Of a DNA stretch of 58,305 nucleotides, positions 57,400 to 58,305 are shown piece after piece. Numbering within the stretch: the stretch's first letter is position 1; every line of letters begins with the position of its first letter. Both the position numbers and the translations under genes were made by a program. Under the pieces are notes generated by a model that was not told the DNA's origin, did not search any database, and saw only the letters and a program-made list of their open reading frames with translations. The DNA comes from Curvibacter sp. (GTDB lineage Bacteria > Pseudomonadota > Gammaproteobacteria > Burkholderiales > Burkholderiaceae_C). Location: positions 1 to 58,305 of the forward strand of contig JADCGR010000024.1 of assembly GCA_020248905.1 (NCBI GenBank), read 5' to 3'.

Positions 57400-58305
57400 T
57401 TACTGCCGCAGCAGTGCCAGCACGCCCTGCGGGATCTGGTTGGCCTGGGCCACCATGGCGGTTCCTGCCTGCTGCAGGATCTGGGCGCGCGACAGAGCCG
57501 CAGTTTCGGCTGCGAAGTCTGCGTCCATGATGCGGCTGCGCGAGGCCGTCAGGTTTTCCGAGGTGATCTGCAGCGCCGAGATCGCGGTTTCAAAGCGCGA
57601 TTGCAGGGCGCCGAGCTTGGCGCGCTCACCGCTGATATACGCGAGCGCCGAGTCCACGGTCTTGAGCGAGTCGTTCGCCTTGGCCACGGTAGTGACGTCA
57701 AGGTTGGCAACCTTCTTCAGCGTCGAGGCCGAGTCCACGAAGGCATTGCTGGTGGTCACGTCCACCGCGTAGGACTTGTCCGAGTCCAGGGTGATATAGC
57801 CGCTGGTGATCGTGTTGTTGGCCGTGGTGTCGGCCGTCAGGGTTTGCGATGCGCCGGCTGCGACCAGTCCCCCGGTGGCGATGTCGACCGCGAATTTGGT
57901 GACCGTGACGTTACCCGCATTGGCAACGGTGGTGTCGCTGACCGCGATGTCATTACCCGTCTGGTTGGTCAGGATGATGCCGGTACCGTTGGCGTTCAGG
58001 CTGGCAATGACGCCCGTCTTGGACGACTTCTCATTGAACGCCGAGATGGCGTTCGACAGGCCGTCCGCGCCCGTGTTGGCGGCAATGGTGAAGGAGACCG
58101 TCTCGGCTGGCGAATTGTCCGAGCGCAGGTTGAAGGCATAAGCGCCTGCGGCTGCGAAAGCCAACTGCACATCGGTACGCGCACTGGCCTTGACGCCCGT
58201 GTTGGCCGTTTGCAGGTTGATGTTGTCAGCGATGGTCTTGGCCGTGTCGTTGGCGGTGATCGTGATGGTCTGGCTGCCCAACGCGCCATTGACGGCGACC
58301 GAGCC
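57400..58305 (-). CDS. fliC: Flagellin, C-terminal part (cut by window edge)
   Basis: The last 301 codons of a flagellin gene are present; the N-terminus is beyond the right edge. The C-terminal D1/D0 helices are clear: ALAYISGERAKLGALQSRFE, LTASRSRIMDADFAAETAAL, and the end AQANQIPQGVLALLRQ. The preceding variable region is rich in Thr, Ser, Asn and Val, with several Ser/Thr clusters that could carry O-linked glycans. It sits directly upstream of the island with sugar, formyl and phosphoramidate genes. The promoter is outside the window. The sequence still codes past the edge with no start in view. Confidence 0.95.
   Translation of the reverse strand, partial: GSVAVNGALGSQTITITANDTAKTIADNINLQTANTGVKASARTDVQLAFAAAGAYAFNLRSDNSPAETVSFTIAANTGADGLSNAISAFNEKSSKTGVIASLNANGTGIILTNQTGNDIAVSDTTVANAGNVTVTKFAVDIATGGLVAAGASQTLTADTTANNTITSGYITLDSDKSYAVDVTTSNAFVDSASTLKKVANLDVTTVAKANDSLKTVDSALAYISGERAKLGALQSRFETAISALQITSENLTASRSRIMDADFAAETAALSRAQILQQAGTAMVAQANQIPQGVLALLRQ

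Noticed and set aside
1-58305. tRNA, rRNA, CRISPR arrays, insertion sequences and attachment sites
   Set aside because: None was seen on reading both strands; a covariance-model search could still find a small RNA that is not obvious by eye.

Overview
The window looks like the chromosome of a high-GC betaproteobacterium, most likely Burkholderiales/Comamonadaceae. The clues are the flhDC master regulator pair next to motAB, a zinc-cysteine FlhC, the gene content and the uniformly high GC. No tRNA, rRNA, CRISPR array, transposase or phage gene was seen. Both ends cut genes: hemE at the left edge and a flagellin gene at the right edge.

Region 1 (1-16309) is housekeeping and accessory. It holds the 5' end of hemE, a small membrane protein, an exported thioredoxin-fold protein with a DsbD-type thiol reductase, a creatininase-family enzyme overlapping a GAF-PAS-GGDEF-EAL protein, two paralogous PilZ proteins around a Tat-exported histidine-phosphatase-fold protein and SlyX, a second phosphatase-fold protein, a VOC protein, a PhzF-family protein, and an aminotransferase/DMT-exporter pair divergent from a MocR-type regulator. 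A perfect 10-bp inverted repeat lies between that last pair and its regulator. A degenerate EAL/HDOD protein closes the region beside flgL.

Region 2 (16347-28603) is the rod-hook-filament-junction locus: flgBCDEFGHIJKL on the minus strand, divergent from flgA-flgM-flgN on the plus strand. A FlhDC-box-like inverted repeat lies between the two arms. A textbook sigma-28 promoter precedes flgM, and a strong terminator follows flgN.

Region 3 (28792-40482) begins with an atypical SDR and a DUF1851 protein. Then, all on the minus strand, come flhDC, motAB-cheYZ and flhB-flhA-flhF-flhG-fliA. The flhG product has no P-loop. Two similar 17-bp palindromes lie upstream of motA and flhD.

Region 4 (40683-58305) is the most interesting part: about 17 kb of tightly packed, co-oriented genes between flagellin (fliC) and flhDC. 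It has a FdtA/FdtB-like pair for a dTDP-3-amino-3,6-dideoxyhexose, two large multidomain glycosyltransferases, two formyltransferases, a methyltransferase and a TagF/CDP-glycerol-type transferase. It also has four genes that match, by fold, catalytic motifs and partly by order, the phosphoramidate pathway of Campylobacter jejuni capsule (Cj1418 glutamine kinase, Cj1417 gamma-glutamyl-CDP-amidate hydrolase, Cj1416 phosphoglutamine cytidylyltransferase, Cj1415 CDP-amidate kinase). My reading is that this island makes a formylated amino-sugar glycan carrying a phosphoramidate group, probably on flagellin. The enzyme-family calls rest on visible motifs and remembered family knowledge. The flagellin target is inferred from position.
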